This document shows, in pieces, positions 29,303-37,553 of a stretch of 46,907 nt of DNA (the stretch's first letter is position 1; each line of letters opens with the position of its first letter). This DNA comes from Methylomonas methanica (GTDB lineage Bacteria; Pseudomonadota; Gammaproteobacteria; Methylococcales; Methylomonadaceae). Both the position numbers and the translations under genes were made by a program. The notes beneath the pieces were generated by a model. It had not been told where the DNA came from and ran no database searches. It saw only the letters and a list, made by a program, of their open reading frames with translations. The stretch spans positions 1 to 46,907 of the forward strand of contig LUUF01000081.1 in the NCBI GenBank assembly GCA_001644045.1, given 5' to 3'.

Positions 29303-29316
29303 CAGATGGTAATGAA

Positions 29317-31056
29317 ATGAAAGCACCTTTTATCCCTCAAAACGCTCCTTACAGTGACACCCAACGCGCCTGGCTAGGCGGCTTTTTCGCCGGCATGCAC
29401 AGCCACATGCTGCATAGCGCCGGCAGCGTCAATCAAGCCGACGCCCGCACCTTGCACATCCTTTACGGCACCCAGACCGGTAACTCCGAGTCGCTGGCCA
29501 ATGACGCGGCCAACGCGGCTAAAAAGCATGGTTTGCAACCTGTCGTTAAAAGCATGGATGAAGTTGAGATCGGCCAATTGCCGCAAATGCAGTACTTGCT
29601 GATCATTACCAGCACATACGGCGAAGGCGCGATGCCGGACAATGCCGAAATGCTCTGGGAAGCGGCCAATAGCGATGCGGCCCCGCGCCTGGAAAACGTC
29701 AACTATTCGGTATTGGCCTTGGGCGATACCAGCTACGACTTGTTCTGCCAGGCCGGCATAGACTGGGATAACAAACTGGCGGCTCTGGGCGCGAAACGTT
29801 TGTTCGACCGCGTCGATTGCGACGTGGATTTCGAAACACCAGCGGAAAAATGGCTGAGCGAAGTCATTCCGTTAATGGCGGAAGGCGCCAGCACTGTTGC
29901 GGTCGTCGATACCGAAACCCAACCAGCTAAATCGGCCTACAACCGCAAAAACCCGTTCCCGGCAAAAATGCGCGTCAACCGCATTGTCACGGCATTGGAT
30001 TCGTCGAAAGAAACCCGGCACTACGAAATTTCGATCGATGGCTCCGGCCTCAGTTACGAAGCCGGCGATGCCTTGTGCGTGATTCCGACTAACTGCCCGG
30101 ATTTAGTCGCGCAAATCATTAAAGCCATCGGCTGCACCGGCGCGGAAGACGAACCGGTCAATGGCGAGTTAATGAAGCTGTCGGATGCGTTACGCACGCA
30201 TTTCGAAATCAAATTACCCGGCAAGGAACTGATCGAAGAAATCGCCAGCCGTTCCGGCGATCAAGAACTGAACGCCTTATTACTATCCGGCGACAAGGAA
30301 AAACTGGCCGATTATCTGTGGGGTCGCGACATACTCGACCTATTGCTGCAATTCCCAGGCGTGGAATTTTCCGCCGCCGAATTTCTGCGGCTATTAAAAC
30401 CGCTGCAACACCGCGCCTACTCTATCTCGTCCAGCGGCAAGAAACATCCGGACAGCGTGCATCTGACCGTCGCCAGCGTGCGTTACGACGCGCATGGCCG
30501 CCAACATAAAGGCGTCTGCTCCACCTATCTGGCCGACTTGGTTAATGACGAAACCGACGTGCGGATATTCTTCACTCCCAACAGCCACTTCCGCGTGCCG
30601 GCAGACGATAATCTGCCTATGATCATGGTGGGCCCCGGTACCGGCATCGCGCCGTTCCGCGCTTTTCTGCAAGAACGCGAATTTCGGAAAGCCCCCGGCA
30701 AAAACTGGCTGTTTTTCGGCGACCGCAACGCCTCCACCGATTTCATCTACCGCGAGGAAATCGAAGCCATGCAAGCTAACGGCCTACTTACCAAGCTGGA
30801 TTTGGCTTTCTCGCGCGACCAGGCCGAAAAAATCTACGTGCAAGACCGCATGAAAGAACATGGCGCCGAACTCTATGCCTGGCTGGAACAAGGCGGCTAT
30901 TTCTTCGTCTGCGGCGATGCCTATCGAATGGCCAAAGACGTCGATCAAGCCTTGCACGATGTAATCCGCGAGCACGGCAAGAAAACCCTGGTCGAGGCGG
31001 TTGATTACGTCAACCAACTGAAAAAAGACAAACGCTACGTCAGGGACGTTTACTGA
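29317..31056 (+). CDS. CysJ-like NADPH diflavin reductase
   Basis: A 579-residue FMN/FAD reductase of the CysJ/cytochrome P450 reductase type, which passes electrons from NADPH through FAD and FMN to a partner. After an N-terminal segment (PFIPQNAPYSDTQRAWLGGF) comes the flavodoxin domain with the FMN loop GTQTGNSES (51-59) and TSTYGEGAMPDNAE. The connecting FAD domain has RAYSISSS near 367, and the NADPH domain has GPGTGIAPFRAFLQERE near 440. The end KRYVRDVY is the CysJ-type terminus. No sulfite reductase hemoprotein (CysI) is nearby. Its only partner in view is the enlarged glutamate synthase 98 bases upstream, so it may supply electrons to that enzyme. Sulfite reductase with a distant cysI remains possible. 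Confidence 0.9.
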   Translation: MKAPFIPQNAPYSDTQRAWLGGFFAGMHSHMLHSAGSVNQADARTLHILYGTQTGNSESLANDAANAAKKHGLQPVVKSMDEVEIGQLPQMQYLLIITSTYGEGAMPDNAEMLWEAANSDAAPRLENVNYSVLALGDTSYDLFCQAGIDWDNKLAALGAKRLFDRVDCDVDFETPAEKWLSEVIPLMAEGASTVAVVDTETQPAKSAYNRKNPFPAKMRVNRIVTALDSSKETRHYEISIDGSGLSYEAGDALCVIPTNCPDLVAQIIKAIGCTGAEDEPVNGELMKLSDALRTHFEIKLPGKELIEEIASRSGDQELNALLLSGDKEKLADYLWGRDILDLLLQFPGVEFSAAEFLRLLKPLQHRAYSISSSGKKHPDSVHLTVASVRYDAHGRQHKGVCSTYLADLVNDETDVRIFFTPNSHFRVPADDNLPMIMVGPGTGIAPFRAFLQEREFRKAPGKNWLFFGDRNASTDFIYREEIEAMQANGLLTKLDLAFSRDQAEKIYVQDRMKEHGAELYAWLEQGGYFFVCGDAYRMAKDVDQALHDVIREHGKKTLVEAVDYVNQLKKDKRYVRDVY

Positions 31057-31066
31057 TCTGAAATAC

Positions 31067-31100
31067 TCACGGGTACACGCACCTATTTGTGTACCCGTGA
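31067..31100. terminator. 12 bp stem-loop between convergent genes
   Basis: tcacgggtacac (31067-31078) pairs perfectly with 31089-31100 around a 10-base loop. It lies just after the reductase gene and before the end of the hsp20 gene. No long T tract follows on either strand, so it may rely on partial termination or act as a transcript 3' end stabiliser. Confidence 0.5.
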
Positions 31101-31164
31101 AAAGGTCTAACATCTCGCCCAAAGCCGCAGCCCCTGCGGTTGGGCTCGGTACACTAAGCGTTGC

Positions 31165-31593
31165 CTAATCGATACTCATCCTTTGACCGCTTTTTTTTAG
31201 TTTTTTTGCCAAATTCAGCGTTAACACTCCGTTTTCGTAGCGGGCCTTGCTGGCCTCTTCATCGATATCGGCGGATAGCTGAAAGCTGCGCGACACTTCG
31301 CCGAAATAGCGTTCGCTACGCAGCAATTTATCGTCTTTGTTTTCCGAATCCAGTTGGCTGATTTGCGCGCGGATACTCACAACGTTGCCATCGATATCCA
31401 CATGGATATTCTCTTTACCGGCACCCGGGATTTCGGCTTGGACGATAAATTCGCCGGGGTTTTCTTTTACATCAACCTTGATCTGCGCCGGCAAACCTTC
31501 GCCATGCAGCGGCTTGATGTAATAACCTGGGTTAACATCGCGAAACAGTTCGTCAAACAGACCGCGACTAACAAATGGACTTAAGTTACTCAT
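31165..31593 (-). CDS. Small heat shock protein, Hsp20/alpha-crystallin family
   Basis: An ATP-independent holdase that binds unfolding proteins until Hsp70 and ClpB can act. The 142 residues contain an N-terminal FVSRGLFDELFRD segment and the alpha-crystallin domain from about residue 37 (IKVDVKENPGEFIVQAEIPG). The conserved A-x-x-x-N-G-V-L-T-L signature appears as ARYENGVLTLNLAKK. A C-terminal I-x-I motif is not clear; the end is RMSID. A sigma32-like promoter precedes it. The gene stands alone. Confidence 0.95.
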   Translation of the reverse strand: MSNLSPFVSRGLFDELFRDVNPGYYIKPLHGEGLPAQIKVDVKENPGEFIVQAEIPGAGKENIHVDIDGNVVSIRAQISQLDSENKDDKLLRSERYFGEVSRSFQLSADIDEEASKARYENGVLTLNLAKKLKKSGQRMSID

Positions 31594-31642
31594 GTCGATT
31601 CTCCTCTTTGTTGCATGTAAAAACCTGAATGGTTCTATAACA

Positions 31643-31671
31643 ATATGGTGTTATGCCGCAAAAAATTCAAG
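31643..31671 (-). promoter_or_regulatory. Sigma32-type heat-shock promoter of the hsp20 gene
   Basis: On the minus strand, CTTGAA and CACCATAT are separated by 15 bases. They match the RpoH consensus CTTGAAA and CCCCATNT at all but one base in each box, with allowed spacing. The start of transcription would lie about 40 bases before the hsp20 ATG. This fits the gene product. Confidence 0.65.
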
Positions 31672-31716
31672 AGAACAAAACTTTAAAATTCAGCGCTATC
31701 GGATGTCAATATAAAG

Positions 31717-32217
31717 TCAGAGGATAATCGGCGCGTTCGATATTTCATTCGGATTGTCCGCGGCGGAGGCTGGAAAATGCTGCTGCAACTGAGCGGTTAT
31801 TTGTGTAATCCCATCGATCACGCCTGGTTGGAATCGACCAGCCCTAAACTGTGCTTCCATGTTTCGGCAAATCCGAGTCCAGACCGCTTCGCCGACCCTG
31901 GCATGTATACCGCGATCGGCGACGATCTCTACAACACGATCAGCCAGCAGCAAATAAATCAAAACGCCGGAGTTATGCTCCGTATCCCAAATTCGGCATT
32001 GCGAAAACACTTCGAGCGCGCGTTGTCTCGGCGTAACACCTTGCAGCAACTCGCCTATCTCCAACGCACTCTCCACGACAAAACGTATCTCCCCTAAATG
32101 CGATGTTTCGCTAGCGGCAATCGCGGCTTCGATAGCTTTCAGACTGCGCTTGGGGAATGCCAAGCGCACGCGCCAAGGACCGCTGAAAATATGTTTAATA
32201 CATCTAAAAATTTGCAT
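31717..32217 (-). CDS. TPM-domain protein, short soluble type
   Basis: A 166-residue protein with a TPM domain (YgcG/TLP18.3 family) and no signal peptide or membrane segment. It shows ASETSHLGEIRFVVE, RALEVFSQCRIWDTEHNSGVLIYLLLADRVVEIVADRGI and the closing helix GVIDGITQITAQLQQHFP. The biochemical role of the bacterial TPM domain is not settled; a plant member has phosphatase activity. It starts three bases after the larger TPM gene and forms a lemA-TPM-TPM operon with it. Confidence 0.85.
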   Translation of the reverse strand: MQIFRCIKHIFSGPWRVRLAFPKRSLKAIEAAIAASETSHLGEIRFVVESALEIGELLQGVTPRQRALEVFSQCRIWDTEHNSGVLIYLLLADRVVEIVADRGIHARVGEAVWTRICRNMEAQFRAGRFQPGVIDGITQITAQLQQHFPASAADNPNEISNAPIIL

Positions 32218-32220
32218 CGC

Positions 32221-33072
32221 TTACCATCTCCCCGACGCACCGCCGCCGCCAAAACCGCCGCCTCCGCCGGAGAATCCGCCACCGCCCCCGAACCCACCGC
32301 TACCAAAGCCGCCGCCTCTACCGCCACGAAAACCGCGACCATTGCTTTGAGTCATTAGAAAGGCCACGAACGCCAGCAGCAATGCGAACAACAAGCCGCC
32401 GCCCAACAACCACACCAGTATTCCCACCAGACCGCCATTAACCAATCCGCCGAGAAATCTGCCCAGTACCGCGCGTAAAATGCCGCCGCCGGCAATCGCC
32501 AGCAAAAACAGAAAGGGAAAGTATTGATTCAACGGGCCATCGATAGCACGTGGCGCAGCGGGAGCCGGCAAAGGTTCTCCTTGAATCAAGCCGATGAGAC
32601 TATCCACGCCGGCGTTAATGCCCTTGGCATAGTCGCCCTGCCGAAAATACGGAATCATGATGTCGTCAATTATGCGCTTGGCCAGCACATCCGGGACTAC
32701 GCCTTCCAAACCGTAACCCACCTCTATGCGCGTGGTCCGGTCATCCTTGGCCAGCAACAGCAGTATGCCGTCATCTACACCCTTGCGACCCAGGCGCCAT
32801 TTTTCGACCACGCGAATGGCATATTGGGCGATGTCTTCCGGCTGGGTGCTGGCGACAATCAATACCGCAATCTGACTGCCTTTTTGTTGTTCGAAGGCCT
32901 GTAAGCGTTGTTCCAGCGCGGTTCTTTGCTGAGCGGATAAGGTGGCGGTCATATCGGTTACACGCTGCTCAAGACTCGGCACCGCTTGTTCGGCACTTGC
33001 AAGCGTCGTAAACAGGCAAGCGGCCAGCATAACAGCGACCACAAACCCTGGAAACCCGGCTGGCTTCCGCAT
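32221..33072 (-). CDS. YgcG-type TPM-domain membrane protein with glycine-rich tail
   Basis: A 283-residue protein. Its signal peptide (about 5-27, ending LASAEQ) is followed by a TPM domain on the periplasmic side (QRVTDMTATLSAQQRTALEQRL..., GSQIAVLIVAST, VEVGYGLEGVVPDVLAKRIIDDIMIPYF in adjoining blocks). Two hydrophobic segments near 190-250 come next, then a low-complexity tail of Gly, Phe and Ser ending GGASGRW. The start is placed at MRKPAGFPGF (33072), one base after the lemA stop; a longer in-frame start at 33126 would lie inside lemA. LemA and YgcG proteins are commonly paired and are thought to act together at the inner membrane, function unknown. Confidence 0.88.
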   Translation of the reverse strand: MRKPAGFPGFVVAVMLAACLFTTLASAEQAVPSLEQRVTDMTATLSAQQRTALEQRLQAFEQQKGSQIAVLIVASTQPEDIAQYAIRVVEKWRLGRKGVDDGILLLLAKDDRTTRIEVGYGLEGVVPDVLAKRIIDDIMIPYFRQGDYAKGINAGVDSLIGLIQGEPLPAPAAPRAIDGPLNQYFPFLFLLAIAGGGILRAVLGRFLGGLVNGGLVGILVWLLGGGLLFALLLAFVAFLMTQSNGRGFRGGRGGGFGSGGFGGGGGFSGGGGGFGGGGASGRW

Positions 33073-33073
33073 C

Positions 33074-33664
33074 TTATTTACCAAAATCGACCACCGGCGC
33101 GGTGGATATGGCTTTTTCGTTTTCAACGGTAAACGAGGGCTTGGTTTTGTAGCCGAACAGCATCGCCGTCAGATTGCTGGGGAACGAACGCACGGTGACG
33201 TTGTAATCCTTGATCGCGGCGATATAACGATTGCGCGCCACGGTAATGCGGTTCTCGGTACCTTCCAATTGCGCTTGCAGATCGCGGAAGTTGGCGTCGG
33301 CTTTCAGTTGCGGGTAATTTTCCGATACCACCATCAAGCGCGACAAGGCCGAACTCAATTCGCCCTGCGCCGCTTGAAACTTGGCAAAGGCCTGTTCGTC
33401 GTTTACCAGCTCCGGCGTCGCTTGAATGCTGCCCACTTTGGCGCGCGAAGCCGTCACCGCTTCCAATACTTCCTTCTCGTGCCCGGCGTAGCCTTTTACC
33501 GTATTCACCAGATTCGGCACCAAATCGGCTCTGCGCTGATATTGATTCAGCACTTCCGCCCAGCCGGCATTAATTTGTTCGTCTTGGGTTTGAAAGGTGT
33601 TGTAACCGCAACCGGGTAACATCAGTGTCGCGATTAAAAGAAAAACCGTTACTATTTTTTGCAT
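33074..33664 (-). CDS. lemA: LemA-family lipoprotein
   Basis: A 196-residue member of the LemA family. The start MQKIVTVFLLIATLML gives a proper signal sequence with lipobox LPGC; an upstream ATG at 33709 would spoil it. The mature part is all helical, with the signature INAGWAEVLNQYQRRADLVPNLVNTVKGYAGHE and the conserved ENRITVARNRYIAAIKDYN (in adjoining blocks), ending in a short tail. The role is not established biochemically. It is the first gene of a three-gene operon with two TPM-domain proteins. Confidence 0.92.
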   Translation of the reverse strand: MQKIVTVFLLIATLMLPGCGYNTFQTQDEQINAGWAEVLNQYQRRADLVPNLVNTVKGYAGHEKEVLEAVTASRAKVGSIQATPELVNDEQAFAKFQAAQGELSSALSRLMVVSENYPQLKADANFRDLQAQLEGTENRITVARNRYIAAIKDYNVTVRSFPSNLTAMLFGYKTKPSFTVENEKAISTAPVVDFGK

Positions 33665-33753
33665 CGTCCACTCCGTTAATAGGGAAATGTTAATTATTGG
33701 CAGGAGCATAACACGCAGCTATTTGCGCAACGTAAAGCGTCAGCGTATTTTCC

Positions 33754-34356
33754 TTATGCCCTCTTCCGCAAAACCAAAAGCCGGTTATTGGCGGGCATGG
33801 CATTGTCGGCTTCTAACGCTAGCCCACAAGTTTCGGCCAAGCGCATGATCTCTTCAAAATCCTTTATACCGCTCATGGCATCTCGTTCTTTCAGCCACAG
33901 GTCGAAACGGGCGTTGCTTTCGCTGGTATATATGCCGGCATAGTTGAACGGTCCGTAGATACACATCGTCGCCGCGGTACTTAAATACGTCGCCAGCCGC
34001 TCGAATAACAGCCTCACTTCGTCGCTGCTCATGATATGCAGGGTATTCGCGGTAAACACCGCGTCGATACAGTCACATGGCCATAGCAAGTCCGCCACAT
34101 CCAAGCTTAGCGGCGGCAGTAGATTAGCCAGTTGCGCCTCGTCCCGCCATAGATGGATCCCCGCCAGATTCTCCGCCCTATCGGTGGGTTGCCATGCCAA
34201 ATGCGGCAGATTCTCGGCAAAATGGCAGGCGTGCTGACCGGTGCCGCTGCCGATTTCCCAAACCGTGGCCGGTTGGTGAAAGACCGTTTTAATGATCTGT
34301 AAAATCGGTTTCTTATTGTTTTCGCAAGATTGAGAAAACGGCTTCTCTGTCGTCAT
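33754..34356 (-). CDS. DUF938 family SAM-dependent methyltransferase
   Basis: A 200-residue class I methyltransferase-fold protein. The SAM-binding motif I is VWEIGSGTGQHACHFA, followed by LAWQPTDRAENL and the acidic post-motif NTLHIMSSDEV. The ending NNRLLVLRKRA and the N-terminal KPFSQSCENNKKPILQI are typical of DUF938 (PF06080). The substrate is unknown. The start is placed at MTTEKPFSQ (34356); a 57-residue upstream extension is open but rich in Arg and unlike the family. The gene is divergent from the DUF482 gene, with 50 bases between starts. Confidence 0.88.
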   Translation of the reverse strand: MTTEKPFSQSCENNKKPILQIIKTVFHQPATVWEIGSGTGQHACHFAENLPHLAWQPTDRAENLAGIHLWRDEAQLANLLPPLSLDVADLLWPCDCIDAVFTANTLHIMSSDEVRLLFERLATYLSTAATMCIYGPFNYAGIYTSESNARFDLWLKERDAMSGIKDFEEIMRLAETCGLALEADNAMPANNRLLVLRKRA

Positions 34357-34406
34357 TAGCAATGGTTTGATGGTATTTTGATGCTTTAACTCTACTGTGA
34401 TTAAAA

Positions 34407-35543
34407 ATGGAAGTAAAACAAATCGACAGCATGGCGCAAATCGACGCCGCCGATTGGAATCGGCTGTGCGGACCCGACTATCCTTTTTTACGTCACGAGT
34501 TTTTATCCGCCTTGGAACAAAGTGCAACGGTTTGCTCGCAGACTGGCTGGAAAGCCGCGCATTTACTGGTCATGGACAATCGGAAATTGCTGGCGGTAAT
34601 GCCGCTGTATTTGAAAACGCATTCCTGGGGCGAGTATGTGTTCGATCAGCAATGGGCCCAAGCTTACCAGCAGCATGGCCTGGCCTATTACCCAAAATTG
34701 GTTAGCGCGATACCGTTTACCCCCTGCCAAGGACAGCGACTGCTATTCGCACCGGATGCGGATCAAACGGCGGTCTGCGCCTTATTATTCAACTTTATCC
34801 AACAACTTGCCGAGCGACGCGGCATTTCCTCCTGGCATTGTTTATTTCCCGAGCATTCCCAGCTTGAGTTGCTGAAATCATTAGGTTTAAGCATCCGCGA
34901 GGGCGTGCAGTTTCAGTGGTTTAATCGAAACTACCAGACATTTTCGGACTTTTTACAGACCCTGAGCGCCGATAAACGCAAGATGATTAAGCGTGAACGG
35001 CGCCGGATTAGTGAACAAGGTATTCAGATGCAACTCATCGCCGGACCCGACATTACTGACGCCCAATGGCAGGTGTTTTTCCGGTTTTACGCGCTGACCT
35101 ACTTAAAGCGCAGCTCCGAACCTTACTTAAATCCGGCGTTTTTTAAGCAAATCGCGCAAACCATGCCCGAGCAGTTATTGCTGGTTCTGGCAATTAAAGA
35201 CGATGCGTACGTTGGCGCAGCCTTGAGTTTTATCGGTACGGATACACTATACGGCCGCTATTGGGGATGCCAGGCGGAATACAACGCCCTGCATTTCGAA
35301 GCCTGCTATTACCAGGGCTTGGACTACTGTATAGAACACGGCTTGGCCCGCTTCGATTCCGGCGCGCAAGGCGAGCATAAAATCTCCCGAGGCTTCGAAC
35401 CCGTCACCACCTATTCCGCGCATTGGCTGCGGGATGCCGGCTTTGCCAAGGCCGTCGCGCAATTTGTAGACCGGGAGAAAAAGGCGATACAACATTACAA
35501 ACAAGATGCGGCTACTTATCTGCCGTTTAAACGCATTCAGTAA
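34407..35543 (+). CDS. DUF482/FemAB-like GNAT-fold protein
   Basis: A 378-residue protein of the DUF482 family (PF04339, sometimes called peptidoglycan biosynthesis protein), built of tandem GNAT folds like FemAB transferases. Family marks are WNRLCGPDYPFLRHEFLSALEQS near the N-terminus, LPLYLKTHSWGEYVFDQ-like residues near 70, PFTPCQGQRLL, MIKRERRRISEQGI and the C-terminal FDSGAQGEHKISRGF. Members are presumed to transfer an acyl or aminoacyl group, but no substrate is known. It is divergent from the DUF938 gene and convergent with the small zinc-finger gene. Confidence 0.88.
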   Translation: MEVKQIDSMAQIDAADWNRLCGPDYPFLRHEFLSALEQSATVCSQTGWKAAHLLVMDNRKLLAVMPLYLKTHSWGEYVFDQQWAQAYQQHGLAYYPKLVSAIPFTPCQGQRLLFAPDADQTAVCALLFNFIQQLAERRGISSWHCLFPEHSQLELLKSLGLSIREGVQFQWFNRNYQTFSDFLQTLSADKRKMIKRERRRISEQGIQMQLIAGPDITDAQWQVFFRFYALTYLKRSSEPYLNPAFFKQIAQTMPEQLLLVLAIKDDAYVGAALSFIGTDTLYGRYWGCQAEYNALHFEACYYQGLDYCIEHGLARFDSGAQGEHKISRGFEPVTTYSAHWLRDAGFAKAVAQFVDREKKAIQHYKQDAATYLPFKRIQ

Positions 35544-35556
35544 AAATGGAGCTGCT

Positions 35557-35769
35557 TCAGCCTTTTTCCAGCTCGGTTTGACAGGACAAACAATATTTGC
35601 AAGCAATTGCCTGACGCCGCGCTTCCGGAATCGGTTCGCCGCATTCCTCGCAATGGGTGGCGGATTCGCCAGTGTAGATGGCTTTACGCGTCTCGGCGAC
35701 GAAAAGCTCGGTCATCTTGTCCATTCTTTCCAAAATGGCGTCGGTACCGCCCGCCCATGCCGTGGACAT
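35557..35769 (-). CDS. Small DksA/TraR-type zinc-finger protein
   Basis: A 70-residue protein with a C4 zinc finger, Cys40-x2-Cys43 and Cys60-x2-Cys63, in the order CEECGEPIPEARR and CKYCLSC, as in the C-terminal part of DksA and TraR. It lacks the long coiled coil that DksA inserts into the RNA polymerase secondary channel, having only one short N-terminal helix (DAILERMDKMTELF). Short TraR-like proteins can still bind polymerase, so a role in transcription is plausible but unproven. It lies 33 bases downstream of the EAL gene on the same strand. Confidence 0.88.
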   Translation of the reverse strand: MSTAWAGGTDAILERMDKMTELFVAETRKAIYTGESATHCEECGEPIPEARRQAIACKYCLSCQTELEKG

Positions 35770-35802
35770 TATTGCTGCTCCTGAATAGTCATATCTTTAC
35801 GC

Positions 35803-37422
35803 TCAACGATTGGCTGCCAACCAAGCACCAAAATCCTCGAACGGCATCGGTTTACTGAACAGATAGCCTTGCGCCAGATCGCATTGGTAACTGCTGAGTT
35901 TATCCATGACGTCCTGAGTTTCCACGCCTTCGGCCGTGACCTGCAAGCCCAGATTATGCGCCAGGTTGATTGTGGCTTTGACGATCACCGCATCGTTTTC
36001 GCTTTTTAACAAATCCACGACAAACGATTTATCGATTTTTAATTCGGTCAACGGCATGCGTTTTAGGTAGGCCAGCGACGAATAACCGGTGCCGAAGTCG
36101 TCGATCGACAATTTATAACCCATCTCGTGCAGACGCTGAATCACTTCCATTGCCCGTTCCGGATCGGTCATGATAGAACTCTCGGTAATCTCCAACATCA
36201 TCCAGCCGGGTTTGATATTCGCTGCCGCAGCGACACCGGCCATCACGTCCGGCAGTTCCGGATCGTGCAAATCCTTGGCTGACAGATTCACCGAAATCGT
36301 CAATTCCCAGCCGCGCTTGCGCCATTCCGCGCAATGCTTAAATGACTGTTTCAACACCCAGGAAGTCAGATGCTTGATAACCCTGGTTCTTTCCGCCATC
36401 GGAATAAACTCGTCGGGCGAGATAAAACCGTGTTTGGGGTGCTGCCAACGCACCAAGGCTTCCGCGCCGTAAACTTGCCCGGTTGCCACCGACACCTTGG
36501 GCTGGTAATAAATGTGCAATTGCTCTTTTTCGATGGCCTGGCGCAGTTCGCTCATCAGCGTCAAGCGGCGCGGACTATGATCGTCGTAAGACGGCGCGTA
36601 AGTGGTGTAGCCTTCGTGCGACTGGCCGGCAACGAATAATGCCACGCCGGCCTTTTGCACCAGTGTATCCACATCGTCGCCGTGCTCGGGAAAATTAACG
36701 ATACCGATGTTGCTGTGGATCACCAGACTCAGACGCTCGACTTTAAATGCCGGGTCCAGAGCCGCCTGGATATTTTTCGCCAAGGTCACGCCGGCAGCTT
36801 CATTGTCGACCGCAGACAACAACACGCTGAAAATATTGCCGTCGATGCGGGCGACACTATCGGTGCCCAGTACTACGCTTTGCAAGCGAGTGGCGATCTG
36901 CTTCAAAATCAAATCGCTGCTGTTACGGCCCAGCGTGTCATACACTTCCTTAAAATTGGCCACTTCCACCAGCAAGATAGACAACATTTTGTTCTGATTG
37001 CCGGCAGCCAAAATAGCCTGTTCCACCCTATCGTAGAACAACACCCGGTTAGGCAAATCGGTGACCGAATCGTGGGTGGTGGAATAACTGACTTGTTTCT
37101 CCAGGGTCTCGGCGCGGGAACGCAATTCCTGGGTTTGATCGAGAATCATCGCCCCGGCTTGGTAGGCGATCACCGAGCTGGAATATTGGCCCCAAAATCC
37201 GAAAACAAACGGCATGGTCTCCAATATCCACAGACCGTAATTTTCGGTTTGAGCGGTAATGATGCCAGTCAGTGATATGTCGCCGGTGTAGTAATAACTT
37301 AGCGCCAACAGCGCACTGATAATGCTGAGCATCGCAATCGCTACGCCTTGGTAGGTGGTCTTGGAGACTTCACTTTTCAAGACGCGAACGTTATCGTTCA
37401 ATATGTTCTTGGCGGCTATCAT
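35803..37422 (-). CDS. Membrane-bound cyclic-di-GMP phosphodiesterase (degenerate GGDEF, intact EAL)
   Basis: A 539-residue protein. Two N-terminal membrane helices (about 28-46 and 65-85) are followed by a short coiled stretch and a GGDEF domain (about 115-275) whose catalytic motif is replaced (RIDGNIFSVLL). An EAL domain (about 285-535) keeps the key residues: EALVRW, SVNLSAKDL, LEITES, DDFGTGYSSLAYL, LKIDKSF and AEGVETQ. It should therefore hydrolyse c-di-GMP, while the GGDEF part may only bind GTP or regulate. The c-di-GMP-binding PilZ gene at 41052 is a possible reader of the same signal. The gene is 131 bases downstream of uvrB. Confidence 0.93.
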   Translation of the reverse strand: MIAAKNILNDNVRVLKSEVSKTTYQGVAIAMLSIISALLALSYYYTGDISLTGIITAQTENYGLWILETMPFVFGFWGQYSSSVIAYQAGAMILDQTQELRSRAETLEKQVSYSTTHDSVTDLPNRVLFYDRVEQAILAAGNQNKMLSILLVEVANFKEVYDTLGRNSSDLILKQIATRLQSVVLGTDSVARIDGNIFSVLLSAVDNEAAGVTLAKNIQAALDPAFKVERLSLVIHSNIGIVNFPEHGDDVDTLVQKAGVALFVAGQSHEGYTTYAPSYDDHSPRRLTLMSELRQAIEKEQLHIYYQPKVSVATGQVYGAEALVRWQHPKHGFISPDEFIPMAERTRVIKHLTSWVLKQSFKHCAEWRKRGWELTISVNLSAKDLHDPELPDVMAGVAAAANIKPGWMMLEITESSIMTDPERAMEVIQRLHEMGYKLSIDDFGTGYSSLAYLKRMPLTELKIDKSFVVDLLKSENDAVIVKATINLAHNLGLQVTAEGVETQDVMDKLSSYQCDLAQGYLFSKPMPFEDFGAWLAANR

Positions 37423-37553
37423 CTTTTTCCCAGCATCCTTATCCTAAATTCGCGATCGTCGTTTAGCCTTTGCCGACCGAATAAAAAACTGTCAGTCTCG
37501 ACAAAACTATTCAAATATAGTTAGCCAAAGCGTTAATTACAAACCCAAGCCCA

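Noticed and set aside
29317-31056. Calling the reductase a plain sulfite reductase subunit CysJ
   Set aside because: The sequence type fits, but no cysI is near and the only neighbour is gltB, so the specific name was withheld.
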